A stretch of 64,000 bases of DNA from Isoperla grammatica (GCA_945910005.1 OX246743.1:255501-319500), one strand, 5' to 3'. Positions 1-9,477 are shown, counted from the first letter of the stretch. The notes: generated from the letters alone by a model not told the origin. Numbers and translations are program-made.

Positions 1-1124
1 AATCCCTCATCATCCATTAAGTGCATCATATAATCATCCTTTGCATCGACCTTTGCCCTATTAAGAACTCCCTCCCACTCCTTAAGTTTCTCCTTACCTT
101 TACCAGTCTTCCTATACCTCTTATATATTTCTCTGCACTTCCTCTTCAACCACCTAATTCTTTTATTATAATATACTGGGTCAGTCCCACCCCCCTTAGT
201 CACCTGCGGCACAAACCTTTCCAACAAGCCCTTATATATCTGCAGAAAACTTTCCCACATTTCATTTACTCCCACATCCCTACTAGACCACTCTTCATAC
301 ATTACCAGTAACTCCCTTTGCAAACCCTGAACATCAGCTCTATCATATCTCCAGATTGTCTTGTCCCTACTTTCACTATTATTTCCCTGCCTTCCCTCCC
401 ACCCACTACCTAGTGCTAACTCTACTATTGGGGCCCTATGATCGCTCATTCCCTCTACTACCTCCGAGTGAACCCATGCTTCCTCCGGCCTTACTAATAT
501 TACATCTAAAATGTTATTCCTCCCCTCCCCACAAATCCTCGTCCCCTCTCCTACCGTTTGCACTAAACCCTCATTAATAAGTTTACAGGCCCATTCCTGC
601 CTTCTGCCTCCAAGATCCTCCCTCCCCCCCTCCCAGTGAACTCCAGGCAAGTTTAGATCCCCAGCTATTACTAACACTCTTCCTCTATCACCCATCACTA
701 CCTCTTCCAACCTATCTAACACTTGCCACTCCCCACTATCCTTAGGCCTGTATACTCCCACCACATCCACACAAGGACCTCCCCCCACCCTTACTTGCAC
801 ACACATCATTTCAACCACATTATCTACCCACAACAATGTGCCCTTGACATTCTCCCTACAGACAATCATCACCCCCCCCCCATATCTATTTCTATCCTTG
901 CGAAACACGTTATATCCCTTACGCCCTAGCTCCCCATTTAGAATCTCGTCATCCAACCATGTTTCCACACATACCACTACATCCGGCTCATACATTTCAA
1001 TCAACGTCCACATTTGCTCCAATCTTTCCCCACTCCTTACACTCCTGCAATTAATTGACATTATCTTAACCCTCCCCTTATCCCTCCCCTGAATATCCCT
1101 CCCTTTGGTTTGACCATCCTCCTG
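1..1124 (-). CDS. Retrotransposon ORF2, N-terminal endonuclease domain (partial, open at left edge)
   Basis: No stop was found from the codon after the ORF1 TGA to base 1. The first in-frame ATG is at 1061-1059. Numbered from it, an exonuclease-endonuclease-phosphatase fold is clear: an N-terminal INCRS stretch, the catalytic Glu in VETWL (33), VYRP (~103-106), GDLN at 134-137, ILDVILV near 184-190, and SDH at 206-208. These are the metal-binding and catalytic signatures of LINE AP-type endonucleases, which nick target DNA to prime reverse transcription. About 353 codons are visible. A basic linker toward the RT follows (residues ~290-345, rich in Lys and Arg). The frame crosses a 10-G run (872-881), so assembly errors there would break it. 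As written it is intact. Confidence 0.85.
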
Positions 1125-1127
1125 TCA
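1059..1127 (-). other. ORF1 stop / ORF2 start junction: same frame, TGA then 21 codons then ATG
   Basis: ORF1 ends GCG TGA at 1130-1125 and the next codon is CAG. The following 21 codons are open in the same frame up to the ATG at 1061-1059, so the two ORFs are separated only by one TGA. TGA followed by C is the leakiest stop context in eukaryotes. Readthrough to give an ORF1-ORF2 fusion, or reinitiation at the ATG, are both possible; a simple point mutation in this copy is the null explanation. Confidence 0.6.
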
Positions 1128-1961
1128 CGCGAGACTACCTGCTATCCTAACAAAAAGATTACCTAGCTCTCTTGCCCCACTCCTATTCAGATGCAACCCA
1201 TCCCCTGACAGTAAGCCCCTTCCCACCCACAACCTGCTGTTAACAAAAGTTGCATCCTCTACCACACACACCTCAGCCACTCTCTCATTCACCTCCACAA
1301 TCATCTCCTTGCTTATGCCCCTCCCATCTACTCTATCCAATATCCCCCCAACCACCACCCTTGCCTTACTATACTTCTCCTTTACCACTCGCACCAACCC
1401 TTTCACTCTCTCCGCCACCACTTTCACATCCACCTTACTCCCCAGATCATTCGTCCCCACATTCAACACCACCACATTCACATCTTCACTACCCTTCCTA
1501 CTGCCTACAATCTCAACCAGGTCACACACTCTGGCACCTCCATAAACCTCAGCCTCCCCTCCATTCGCCTCCCACACACGCGCCGCATTCCGGATCATGG
1601 AATCCCCAATGAGCAACCTACTCTGCTTCCCACCCCCCTTCCCCCCTCCCCCAACCTTATGCTCATTTCTAACACACACCACAACCTCAACCCCTGCCCC
1701 ATCAAACACACTCTCAATCAGGCTCCTCACAATCTCCCAACTCAAACCATCCAATCCACATCCAACCCTAGGCATTCCTATCCTCACCACTCCTTCCTCC
1801 ACACACCTATGCCTCAACCTCTTCAAGCATTCCTCCACATCCTCCACTCTCGGCTTCCCACTCGACCTTTCCTTACTCACCATGTAGAACAACTTTCGTC
1901 CATCTACACTCATTTCAGCCACATCACCAACACGCTTATAACACGCTTTTAATGTTGTGAG
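1125..1961 (-). CDS. Retrotransposon ORF1: C-terminal half of a TARG1-like macrodomain fused to an SGNH/GDSL esterase (5'-truncated)
   Basis: Residues are numbered from the GTG at 1922; the first ATG in frame is three codons later, and the frame is open 5' to 1961. Residues ~8-75 match the C-terminal half of ADP-ribosyl-hydrolase macrodomains of the OARD1/TARG1 type: KERSSGKP near 17-24, MPRVGCGLD at 50-58, and a tryptophan and helix after it. The Asp of GCGLD is a catalytic residue in TARG1. A Gly/Lys-rich linker (90-99) leads to an SGNH hydrolase: GDS at 106-108 (Ser108), a glycine block near 128, GTND at 156-159, and DGLH at 241-244 (Asp241, His244). All catalytic blocks are present. By analogy with CR1/L2 ORF1 esterases it may aid RNP or membrane association; this is inference. 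The N-terminal half of the macrodomain is missing, so this copy is incomplete. Confidence 0.8.
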   Translation of the reverse strand, partial: LTTLKACYKRVGDVAEMSVDGRKLFYMVSKERSSGKPRVEDVEECLKRLRHRCVEEGVVRIGMPRVGCGLDGLSWEIVRSLIESVFDGAGVEVVVCVRNEHKVGGGGKGGGKQSRLLIGDSMIRNAARVWEANGGEAEVYGGARVCDLVEIVGSRKGSEDVNVVVLNVGTNDLGSKVDVKVVAERVKGLVRVVKEKYSKARVVVGGILDRVDGRGISKEMIVEVNERVAEVCVVEDATFVNSRLWVGRGLLSGDGLHLNRSGARELGNLFVRIAGSLA

Positions 1962-2398
1962 TTACTTGGCCCCTCCTTGTGAAGCTAAGCCCATCAAGAA
2001 GCACATTGACTGGGCAACCATTAATATAACTAAATGTAGATAGGCTAGCACTATCTTACCTAGGTATCTTAATTGTATTTTGGTTGTCCAAAATAACCTA
2101 CTTATGAATGCTGGCCATAATTTTGTATCCCCAATTAGGCCTACATCTTAAATTAAAAGCCAAGGATTCACACTGCTGGTCGAACTGTACAAGTGAATGC
2201 CTAGCTATAACAACAATGAGTGTAGGCCAACGTAGGCCTACCTCAACACTTCGACCCATTGGATTATTCTTTGGTTACGTCATCGCCACTGCCAACTTAA
2301 GGCAGTGGTTTTTCCACCCCAGGCTGATACACATGAGTAAATTAGAGTAACATTGTGTTGTGTTTTCTTCACAATTAAAAACAAACAAAAATGTTTGA

Positions 2399-2413
2399 CC
2401 CCCCCCCCCCCCC
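2399..2413 (+). repeat. Homopolymer C tract (15 C)
   Basis: Fifteen consecutive C. It is one of several long C runs that all lie on the plus strand (others at 872-881, 3785-3816, 6292-6308, 8183-8205, 13537-13570 and 13919-13944). Confidence 0.9.
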
Positions 2414-2496
2414 GAATTAGTTCAAACTAGACCTAGGTGGCCTTCATCTGAACAACTCAATCGAGTCAACTGGTTCCATCGTAATCACGTGATGGA

Positions 2497-2830
2497 TTAA
2501 CTCGATCATTGATGGTTCGCGAACGGACATGTTCTGGGCAAGTAGTCCCTACCTACTTTGTGGCTGGATTCATACTACTTTTTGAATGAGGTATAATACC
2601 AAACCCAAGGAATCATGCTTGGTGGCCATCACATTTGACAAATTTGTGGCCCTTGCGACAATAACTATTGGCGCGTGGCCGTGGTAACCCCATAACCCTA
2701 CTTTTGCAATTCACGGTGCCGTAGATTTATATTGGCACCAAAACATTACGTCTGAATCCAACTAACCCTGGTCAGAGAGCAGATCGCTTTCAAGGGATCC
2801 GAGAGTTAACTCGATCATGTTCGCGAATGC
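2497..2830 (+). repeat. Pair of ~25-bp direct repeats, spacing ~308 bp
   Basis: TTAACTCGATCAT followed by GTTCGCGAA occurs at 2497-2523 (with five extra bases between the halves) and again at 2806-2827. In the first copy GTTCGCGAAC (2515-2524) is a perfect palindrome; in the second the last base is changed. It could be a relic of a transposon or an old duplication. No function is assigned. Confidence 0.5.
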
Positions 2831-2930
2831 AAAACGAGATGGATCCGATCGACTCGGCGAGGTTGGCGAAAGACATTTTAAGATCAAAGTAACTCGGACC
2901 TGGTTGGCGTAAGCGCCCCTAGAATTTACC

Positions 2931-3066
2931 TAAGCCTAGGGCCTAGGCTAGGCCACAAAATAAGGTGTGTTCAAAAAAAATGTCCGAGAAAACGCCTAGG
3001 CCTAGGCCTAGGCCTAGGCCTAGACCTACTCGGACATTTCTAGGCCTAGGCCTACTAGGCCTAGCC
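2931..3066. repeat. CCTAGG/TAGGCC palindromic cluster with an 11-bp inverted repeat
   Basis: The stretch is built from TAGGCC hexamers, which are nearly self-complementary. Inside it an exact 11-bp inverted repeat (AAATGTCCGAG at 2978-2988, CTCGGACATTT at 3029-3039) encloses 40 bp of TAGGCC repeats. The whole can fold into a cruciform or hairpin. It is not a telomere repeat. Confidence 0.8.
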
Positions 3067-4214
3067 TTATAAAATACCACAACAATACTGTCAATACATG
3101 AAGGTTTCGATATAAATATGATACAAATGTAACACCCATTTATACAGATTACCTAGGCAAGGAGGGCCGGGCTCAAGGCCTGGGTTTGACACCACGCTTA
3201 CCTGCTCTTATGAGTGTGCAAAGCAATCCAAAGGTAAGGAAATTTCCAACAACCATTTCTCTGACTTTCTTTCGCTCTTCTTCCGGATCTGGTCCAGAGT
3301 CGCGAATGGATTGTTGAATACGAATCATTACAAATTATTTCAGCTAGAACGTTCGTCCAAATATTTTAGGTTATGTCACCGACAGAAATTTTATCAGTTT
3401 AGCCAACATTTGAAAACTTGTATTCTTCGATTTCAGCAGTTGTAGATACTACATCAATAGCGGGTAGTTTGAATACACAATCCGTTATCTGTGGTTTTAC
3501 CCTAAAACGAAACATGATCTTACAGTCTAAGCTTACAGCTAGATAAATTACAAACATTTTCTGGTAGACAATTATAAAACCTATGGAATGAACACACCTT
3601 TCTCAAATAACGCAGATTTGTTCATGTATGGCTAGCCTAGTTTGTTACGAGATCTTGTTGTGTGTATGTATTTCAATTTCGGTATTGCATTCAGTCCGGT
3701 ATTTTTTTTTCTGGAACGTTCAGAATGTAGACTACTCTAAAAGCCTGATTTAAAAAATCATCTGCGGCGCTAATGTTGGGGTCTCCCCCCCCCCTCCCCC
3801 CCCCCCCCCGCCCCTCCAAACCCCTCGTGCTTTTTTCGCCTGAGCCCTGAAAAGAGATCTCCCTCCAGTTTGAATTTAAACTATGGCAACTAGGCTATTT
3901 TACATTTTTGCCGCCATTTTGTTTCAGAAAAATATTTTTTTAGGAACTATGGTGTATGTTTGTAACTTTTCGAACGATTTTGTCACACCTTCAATCCACA
4001 TCGAGGCTTGTGGATGGTCCAAATTTATAAAAAAAAAAAAAAAACAGAACGAATGGAGACGCTCGCAACGCTCGGTTCATTATAAGGCTTGGTATTCCAA
4101 AATAAGGTGTAAATTTTTAACAGTTTTCGGTTCTTTCGAGTTCGAAATGAGCCCGTGTTTTCTGTTCTGGGAATAGGAACATTGGATGTTGTTTATTAAT
4201 ATTTAGTAATCAAA
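3067..4214. other. Non-coding DNA, no gene recognised
   Basis: Nothing with coding character was found. It contains a nearly pure C tract (3785-3816) and a poly-A run (about 4029-4044). The 97-codon frame at 3883-4176 runs straight through the poly-A, has no domain, and is not supported as a gene. Confidence 0.6.
3785..3816 (+). repeat. C-rich tract (~32 bp, two non-C bases)
   Basis: Almost uninterrupted C on the plus strand, broken by one T and one G. The complementary strand could form a G-quadruplex. Confidence 0.85.
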
Positions 4215-4221
4215 TGTCTGA

Positions 4222-5125
4222 TGGTTTAGTGGAAGTGGTAACGGTAGTGATAGTGGTAGTGGAAGTGGTAGTAGTAGTGGTAGTGGTAGTGGTAGTGGTA
4301 GTGGTAGTGGTAGTGGTAGTGGTAGTGGTAGTGGTAGTGGTAGCGGTAGTGGTAGTGGTAGTGGTAGTGGTAGTGGTAGTGGTAGTGGTAGTGGTAGTGG
4401 TAGTGGTAGTGGTAGTGGTAGTGGTAGAGGTAGCGGTAGTGGTAGTGATAGTGATAGTGATAGTGGTAGTGGTAGTGGTAGTGGTAGTGGTAGTGGTAGT
4501 GGTAGTGGTAGTGGCAGTGGTAGTGGTAGTGGTAGTGGTAGTGGTAGTGGTAGTGGTAGTGGTAGTGGTAGTGGTAGTGGTAGTGGTAGCGGTAGTGGTA
4601 GTGGTAGTGGTTGTGGTAGTGGTAGTTGTAGTGGTAGTGGAGTGGTAGTGGTAGCGGTAGTGGTAGTGGTAGTGGTAGTGGTAGTGGTAGTTGTAGTGGT
4701 AGTGGAGTGGTAGTGGTAGTGGTAGTGGTAGTGGTAGTGGTAGTGGTAGTGGTAGTGGTAGTGGTAGCGGTAGTGATAGTGATAGTGATAGGGGTAATGG
4801 TAGTGGTAGTGGTAGTGGTAGTGGTAGTGGTAGTGGTAGTGGTAGTGGTAGCGGTAGCGGTAGTAGTAGTGGTAGTGGTAGTGGTAGTGGTAGTGGTAGT
4901 GGTAGTGGTAGTGGCAGTGGTAGTGGTAGCGGTAGTGGTAGTGGTAGTGGTAGTGGTAGTGGCAGTGGTAGTGGTAGTGGTAGTGGTAGTGGTAGTGGCA
5001 GTGGTAGTGGTAGTGGTTGTGGTAGTGGTTGTGGCAGTGGTAGTGGTTGTGGTAGTAGAAGTGGTAGTGGTAGTGGGAGTGGGAGTGGGAGTGAGAGTTG
5101 TAGTAGTGGTGATAGTGGAAGTAGT
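4222..5125 (+). repeat. GGTAGT hexanucleotide array, ~0.9 kb
   Basis: About 150 hexamers of GGTAGT (equivalently AGTGGT), with scattered variants: GGTAGC, GATAGT runs near 4446-4463 and 4772-4790, GGCAGT, and GGTTGT toward the right end, where the array decays into GGGAGT and GTAGTA. The period of six leaves all frames nearly free of stops, which explains Val-, Leu-Pro-, His-Tyr- and Thr-rich reading frames on both strands. None of these is a credible protein. Confidence 0.95.
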
Positions 5126-5145
5126 ACCGGCAGCGTAAGGGCCCA

Positions 5146-5303
5146 AGGGGTAGCTTACACGAAGCTTGGCGTGTCCCCCAGTCTATACACGCCGGTATGT
5201 AATGTGATAGTGGTAGAAGTATACTGTATATAGCAGTGGGGTAGCTTACACTGCACGAAGCTTGGCGTGTCCCCCACTCTATCACGCCGGTATATAATGT
5301 GAT
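5146..5303 (+). repeat. ~65-bp direct duplication at the right edge of the hexamer array
   Basis: Copy A (5146-5209) and copy B (5237-5303) share GGGGTAGCTTACAC, GAAGCTTGGCGTGTCCCCCA, CACGCCGGTAT and AATGTGAT, in that order. Copy B has a few extra bases (CTGCAC) and a few substitutions. The spacer (about 27 bp) resembles decayed GGTAGT array plus TATACTGTATATA. This looks like a local tandem duplication. Confidence 0.85.
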
Positions 5304-6291
5304 GTTCAATTTGTCAGTAATGAACTAAGGACAATCGAAGCGAACACATAACATGATTGGGGCTCGAGCATTGATTCACTTGGTTTGTCACGGGCCGGCA
5401 TTCATTCACTGAGCATTGACAATAGACGCGCAGAGTCGCATTCAGAACAAACGATGCATTGACGGGTTGCTAACGTGTAACAAACATCTCGGGATATTAA
5501 TATTGGAGTTGTTTTAGGTCGTTCTGATAAGGGGATGAGTGGGTACAATTACAATTAGAAGCACAAGTACGATTGATGAAGTACGTTACAGTATTCCAGT
5601 ATTGAGTAGGCTATAGCCCTGTGAAAAGAGTAATTTTTATTTTGATCATGCCGTAAAATATAATTTTGGCATTGTTGAGTAAAACTTGTCCTTTTGCTAT
5701 TATTTTTTGGAGTCAATTAAAAGTATATTATCAGAAGTATAAAACCGCCCACCTACGTCTAAGACGATACTGATAAGTTTTCGCGTCCTTTTCAATGCCA
5801 TAGCTTGTTTCAAGAAACGTCTCCTATAAATAAAAAAACTAAAAGTAACCAAACAATCAAAAGTGTCGTTTTATTTGAATGGGAGATTTTTCCAAATATG
5901 GGCATACATTTTTTAACTATTAAAGTTTGGTGTAAAACAATCTCTAAATCGTTGTTGTACGTATTATCGTTTCGATTATGTCGGAAACTGTATTGTTTCT
6001 TTGCACATCTGTTCTGTTATTGTGTCGTGTCATGTGGGTGGACAGAAAACAGCAGGATCGTGAAAAGACAAGACTTTTGTTGTCTATACATATTCCTTTG
6101 AATCGTTGGGCTTAAGTTTGGTTGTGTGATTTTTTTTAAATTGCAGTTCTGTAAGAACACGAAAATGAAGAACTATTAAATTATGAAAAATTATCGAAAT
6201 TCAATGTGTCATCAGTTTCCCGTACTGGTGCTGCCACACAAACGAAGTATCTTGACTTCCAAACTACAGAAATATACTGTGTAGTCTATAT

Positions 6292-6308
6292 CCCCCCCCC
6301 CCCCCCCC
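6292..6308 (+). repeat. Homopolymer C tract (17 C) followed by A run
   Basis: Seventeen C followed by about ten A. It sits at the start of a dispersed-repeat copy that resembles 13765-13890, where a shorter C run and A run occupy the same place. Confidence 0.9.
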
Positions 6309-6560
6309 AAAAAAAAAATTAAAACGTCAAGTTACTTTTGCTAAAAAATAAAAGGAACTGAGACGTTCCTCAGAAGGAACTTAGTTAAGATTGCTTTTAG
6401 TCTCATTTTTGCAACTATCACTCGCAGCCTCACTCGAGTCCCGTCCGCTTCCACCACTCGGAATCTGACGGCGCTATTTTCGAAAACACGAAAACAACAA
6501 AGTAACGCGTTCCCATAAACGTTCCTAAAAAAGGAAAGCGTCCCTCTCCAAGACTGCAAA
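6292..6560 (+). repeat. Dispersed repeat copy, GGAACT-rich (related to 13765-14275)
   Basis: The order C run, A run, AAGTTAC, then AAAAAATAAAA, an ACT, and GTTCCT is shared with 13765-13870. Both regions are dense in GGAACTT/AAGTTCC words. The exact ends are not defined by eye. It is probably an old interspersed repeat of unknown class. Confidence 0.45.
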
Positions 6561-7620
6561 TTTAATTTAATTTTATATTATGCACAGTTTTAGAAATGCT
6601 CTGACCGACATTAACATTTTGAATTGAGAATCATATCTTACAATATAGGTTACTTATTATTATTAACAAATTCGTTTTAAACCTGTATAGTCATATTGCA
6701 AGTGAACTAAAAAGAAACTACTTCCAGAACAGGTCCCATTGCTATTCTTCTTTCTTTTTCTTTTAACCTCATGTAAATCTTGGTTATGAATCAACTTGTG
6801 CGCAAAAAGTTACTCCCGACTGCAAACGCCACGATTGAATGAGTAATTCACATAATAGCCTCTCCGATAGATAAATGGAATGAATTTTTCCATTTGTCTG
6901 TTCTTTTCGAATGCTTTTAGGAGAGATTTTTATTTAAGACGTCAAAAAAAACTTTTCACAAAGAAACTCTGCGCTAATAAATAACATCGGGGAAGGGAAT
7001 TTCAATCCTCGACAACAATGCAGAGAATCCTTCGAATACTCACTTACTTTTATTTCCTGATTTTGTTTCATCTTGTGAATACAGATAGACGAAAAATGAA
7101 AGAACTTCAAACAAAATTGAAAAATCTACTTTAAAAGATTCGTAGCTTCTTTTATGAGTTTATCAATCAACAAACGGAGGGAAAAATAAGAGCAAGAGGG
7201 AGGATAATGGACGGCTTGGAATGGATTGGGGAAACACTAATCGGTTAAATTTATTCAGAGTAAGTTGTATTAGGATAATGAAGTGGAGTCATAAGTGGAA
7301 CACCTGTTGTGGCGCATGGAACATCGCCTGGCGGCACATTTAGGCGACACATGACCTCTGAAAGTTCCCATTTTTTTTTCAGCCACCGTTATCGGCAATA
7401 TAACTTCTTTAATTCACTTCACGATGCACTAAGTTTTGTAAAAAGTACGTAATTGTAATCAAGATTGTTTATTTCGGTTCAAGAACGTATTTGCTCTCAA
7501 TCTAAGCTATTTTCAGTTCTGCATTATCTTTATTGGTTTTGTGTTTATCAATGTTTTAATCGACCTGTACATATACACTCACCGTACCGGTAGATTAAAA
7601 CAATGATAAAAAAGTTAATA

Positions 7621-7645
7621 CAACCAAATATAGCTTATTTGGTTG
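7621..7645. repeat. Perfect 10-bp hairpin with 5-nt loop
   Basis: CAACCAAATA (7621-7630) is the exact reverse complement of TATTTGGTTG (7636-7645); the loop is TAGCT. No T run follows and no gene lies nearby, so its role is unknown. Confidence 0.7.
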
Positions 7646-8182
7646 TAGACCAAATTAGGTGCTTGAACCGCAGTAAATATTGTTGCTCATTATCAGTTGT
7701 TTTTTTTACAAACTTAAAGCACCAAAAAATTACGGCTGAAAAATTAAGAAAAGAATAATTTTGGTACTTTCTGAGGTCAATGTTTCGATTTCAAAGTTAA
7801 AATGTTGTATGTTATGTATATTTAAAAAAACTGAAAACTGCGATACATTCCCCTTAAAACCATAAATCAATCGTCTCTAAGACAGTTTTACCGATGAGGC
7901 GTAGAATAAAAGATAAAGAAAATTAATCGAACACCGGATTTCGTCCATGGTATGTCAAGAATATCTGTGACCAAAAAAGTTCAATGTGGGTAGAAAGGGA
8001 CTAGTCAGTATATTGTCCTCGATTGAAATGACTTTACCCTCAAGTTATGTTAAAAGTGTCTCAGTCCATGGGCAAAAACACAATCATGCAATTTGGAGGT
8101 TGTGACTTGTCTCCTTCAGTCCCAATGCAGGTCTAGATTATGCCAGTAAATGCAAAACCCAAATATGGGCAGAAATTACTTA

Positions 8183-8205
8183 ACCCCCCCACCCCACCCC
8201 CCCCC
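8183..8205 (+). repeat. C-rich tract
   Basis: Three C runs separated by single A bases, again on the plus strand. Confidence 0.85.
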
Positions 8206-8359
8206 AGCTCAGATATGGTCGGTCACATGAACACATGACAGGTGTGGCTCGGCCTCAACTGACTCACCCGGTGAACCACCACTGGTATATTATATTTAGA
8301 CGGCAACTAAATTCAATATCGAAACAAAAAATACGTCTATCTAAATATCGAATTGTATT

Positions 8360-8838
8360 GAACATCCCACAAAACAACCATAGAGATGTATAACATAAAA
8401 TAGTATACACAGTAGTTAAGAGGCCTGTAGCCACACTGTGATGTAGCTTTGCGTGGCCTACAGTATGGCAAACAAAACAACCATAGATATGTGTTACATA
8501 AAATAGTATACACAGTAATTAAGATGCCTGTAGCTTTGCGTGGCCTACAGTATGGCAAACAAAACAACCATAGAGATGGTTTACATAAAATAGTATACAC
8601 AGTAATTAAGAGGCCTGTAGCTTGGCGTGGCCTACAGTATGGCAAACAAAACAACCATAGAGATGGTTTACATAAAATAGTAAACACAGTAATTAAGAGG
8701 CCTGTAGCTTGGCGTGGCCTACAGTATGGCAAACAAAACAACTATACATATGTGTTACATAAAATAGTATAGGCTACACAGTAATTAAGAGGCCTGTAGC
8801 TTTGCGTGGCCTACAGTATGGCAAACAAAACAACACCG
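8360..8838 (+). repeat. 87-bp tandem repeat, ~5.5 copies
   Basis: The word GCGTGGCCTACAGTATGGCA recurs at 8451, 8538, 8625, 8712 and 8804. Spacing is 87 bp except the last, which is 92 because of a 5-bp insertion (AGGCT near 8771). Copies differ by a few bases. The first copy (8360-8450) carries an extra CCACACTGTGATGTAG segment. Because 87 is a multiple of three, both strands show repetitive reading frames (134 codons minus, 107 codons plus); I do not regard these as genes. Confidence 0.9.
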
Positions 8839-9197
8839 TATTTCTAAAACAAACACAGGACTCGTAATAATTAATCCACGTTGGTTGTGGAAAGTAATTA
8901 ATGAGTGTTGTGGTTTGAATGCGGGCCTGGCTGGCTGGCTGGGCTGCAATAGCCAGTGGTAATAACTTCCATTCTTCTTGAACCAGCGAGAAGACAGACA
9001 GACAGACAGACAGACAGATGTGGCTTTGTTGTCTTTGGTCGTCCCCTAATCTCGTCCGTGTGCAGACAATGCCCGCCACTCAGTGACGTGGCTGGTTGGG
9101 CTCAGCGCGGGCAACACAGAGTCATTCAAATAAAGAACGTTCTTTAATATTGTCGATTATTGTGTGGATGTGAGGAGCGGCGTTTTTGGTGGTTGGT
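8839..9197. other. Non-coding DNA, no gene recognised
   Basis: A short unique stretch containing a (CAGA)n microsatellite and a small run of GGCTGGCT. No coding signal. Confidence 0.55.
8991..9018 (+). repeat. (CAGA)n microsatellite
   Basis: About six to seven tandem copies of ACAG/CAGA. Confidence 0.9.
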
Positions 9198-9290
9198 AAT
9201 AATAATAATGATAATAATGATAAAAATAATAATAATAATTATAATAATAATGATGTTAATAATTATAATAATAATAATAAAAATAATGTG
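9198..9290 (+). repeat. Degenerate (AAT)n microsatellite
   Basis: AAT trinucleotides with GAT, TTAT and AAAAT interruptions. It is older than the pure (AAT)n tracts that abut the LINE insertions to the right. Confidence 0.8.
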
Positions 9291-9413
9291 GACAATGATA
9301 TATTAAGTAGTTCTAAGTAGATTTTAATAAGGTAAACACATGGAAATACTTGACATTTGTGTCCGTACAACATGTTTATGCCGGTTTTGACCGAGTTTGT
9401 ATGTATTGCAACA

Positions 9414-9417
9414 ATAA

Positions 9418-9476
<59 letters not shown>
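9414..9476 (+). repeat. (AAT)n microsatellite at the 3' junction of LINE copy 1
   Basis: About 21 AAT units directly joined to the poly-T (poly-A on the minus strand) of LINE copy 1. It is either target microsatellite or expanded tail. Confidence 0.9.

Positions 9477-9477
<1 letters not shown>

Larger units (their letters stand above)
1..1961 (-). mobile_element. CR1/L2-like non-LTR retrotransposon, 5' portion (runs off left edge)
   Basis: The minus strand reads ORF1 (macrodomain remnant plus SGNH esterase) and then ORF2 beginning with an apurinic-type endonuclease. That order is known for the CR1/L2 group of LINEs, where an esterase in ORF1 is common. The reverse transcriptase must lie left of base 1 and is not seen. 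The right-hand (5') end is truncated: the macrodomain begins in its middle and an in-frame TAA lies at 1962-1964. Both frames are otherwise free of stops and frameshifts, so the copy is young or its sequence is constrained. The plus-strand reading frames across 21-1952 are antisense shadows. Clade assignment is an inference, because no RT is available. Confidence 0.85.
1962..2940. other. Non-coding DNA, no gene recognised
   Basis: I see no protein family match or RNA gene on either strand. It holds a 15-C run (2399-2413) and two copies of a short motif built around TTAACTCGATCAT and GTTCGCGAA, annotated separately. The 80-codon plus-strand frame at 2108-2350 has no recognisable domain and ordinary non-coding composition. 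Confidence 0.6.
5304..8340. other. About 3 kb of AT-rich non-coding DNA, no gene recognised
   Basis: I find no coding signature, RNA gene or transposon terminus. Contained elements listed separately are a 17-C run followed by poly-A at 6292-6318, a GGAACT-rich dispersed-repeat copy near 6290-6560, a perfect hairpin at 7621-7645, and a C-rich tract at 8183-8205. The 98-codon frame at 5805-6101 has no domain. An intron or distal regulatory DNA of an unseen gene cannot be excluded. Confidence 0.6.

Noticed and set aside
21..1952. Plus-strand frames of 68-120 codons rich in Pro, Ser, Thr, Leu
   Set aside because: They are antisense to the LINE ORF1 and ORF2, whose domains are unambiguous on the minus strand.
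3001..3066. Interstitial telomere repeat
   Set aside because: The unit is TAGGCC and palindromic, not TTAGGG, and the run is short.
3883..4176. 97-codon plus-strand frame as a small gene
   Set aside because: Runs through a poly-A tract giving poly-Lys, no domain, no supporting signals.
4203..5309. Long repetitive reading frames on both strands (poly-Val, Leu-Pro, His-Tyr, Thr)
   Set aside because: They are translations of the GGTAGT hexamer array, which lacks stops because its period is six; no domain or unique sequence supports a protein.
8337..9079. 134- and 101-codon minus-strand frames with a FCLPYCRPR repeat
   Set aside because: Products of the 87-bp tandem repeat, whose period is divisible by three; copies also read open on the plus strand.
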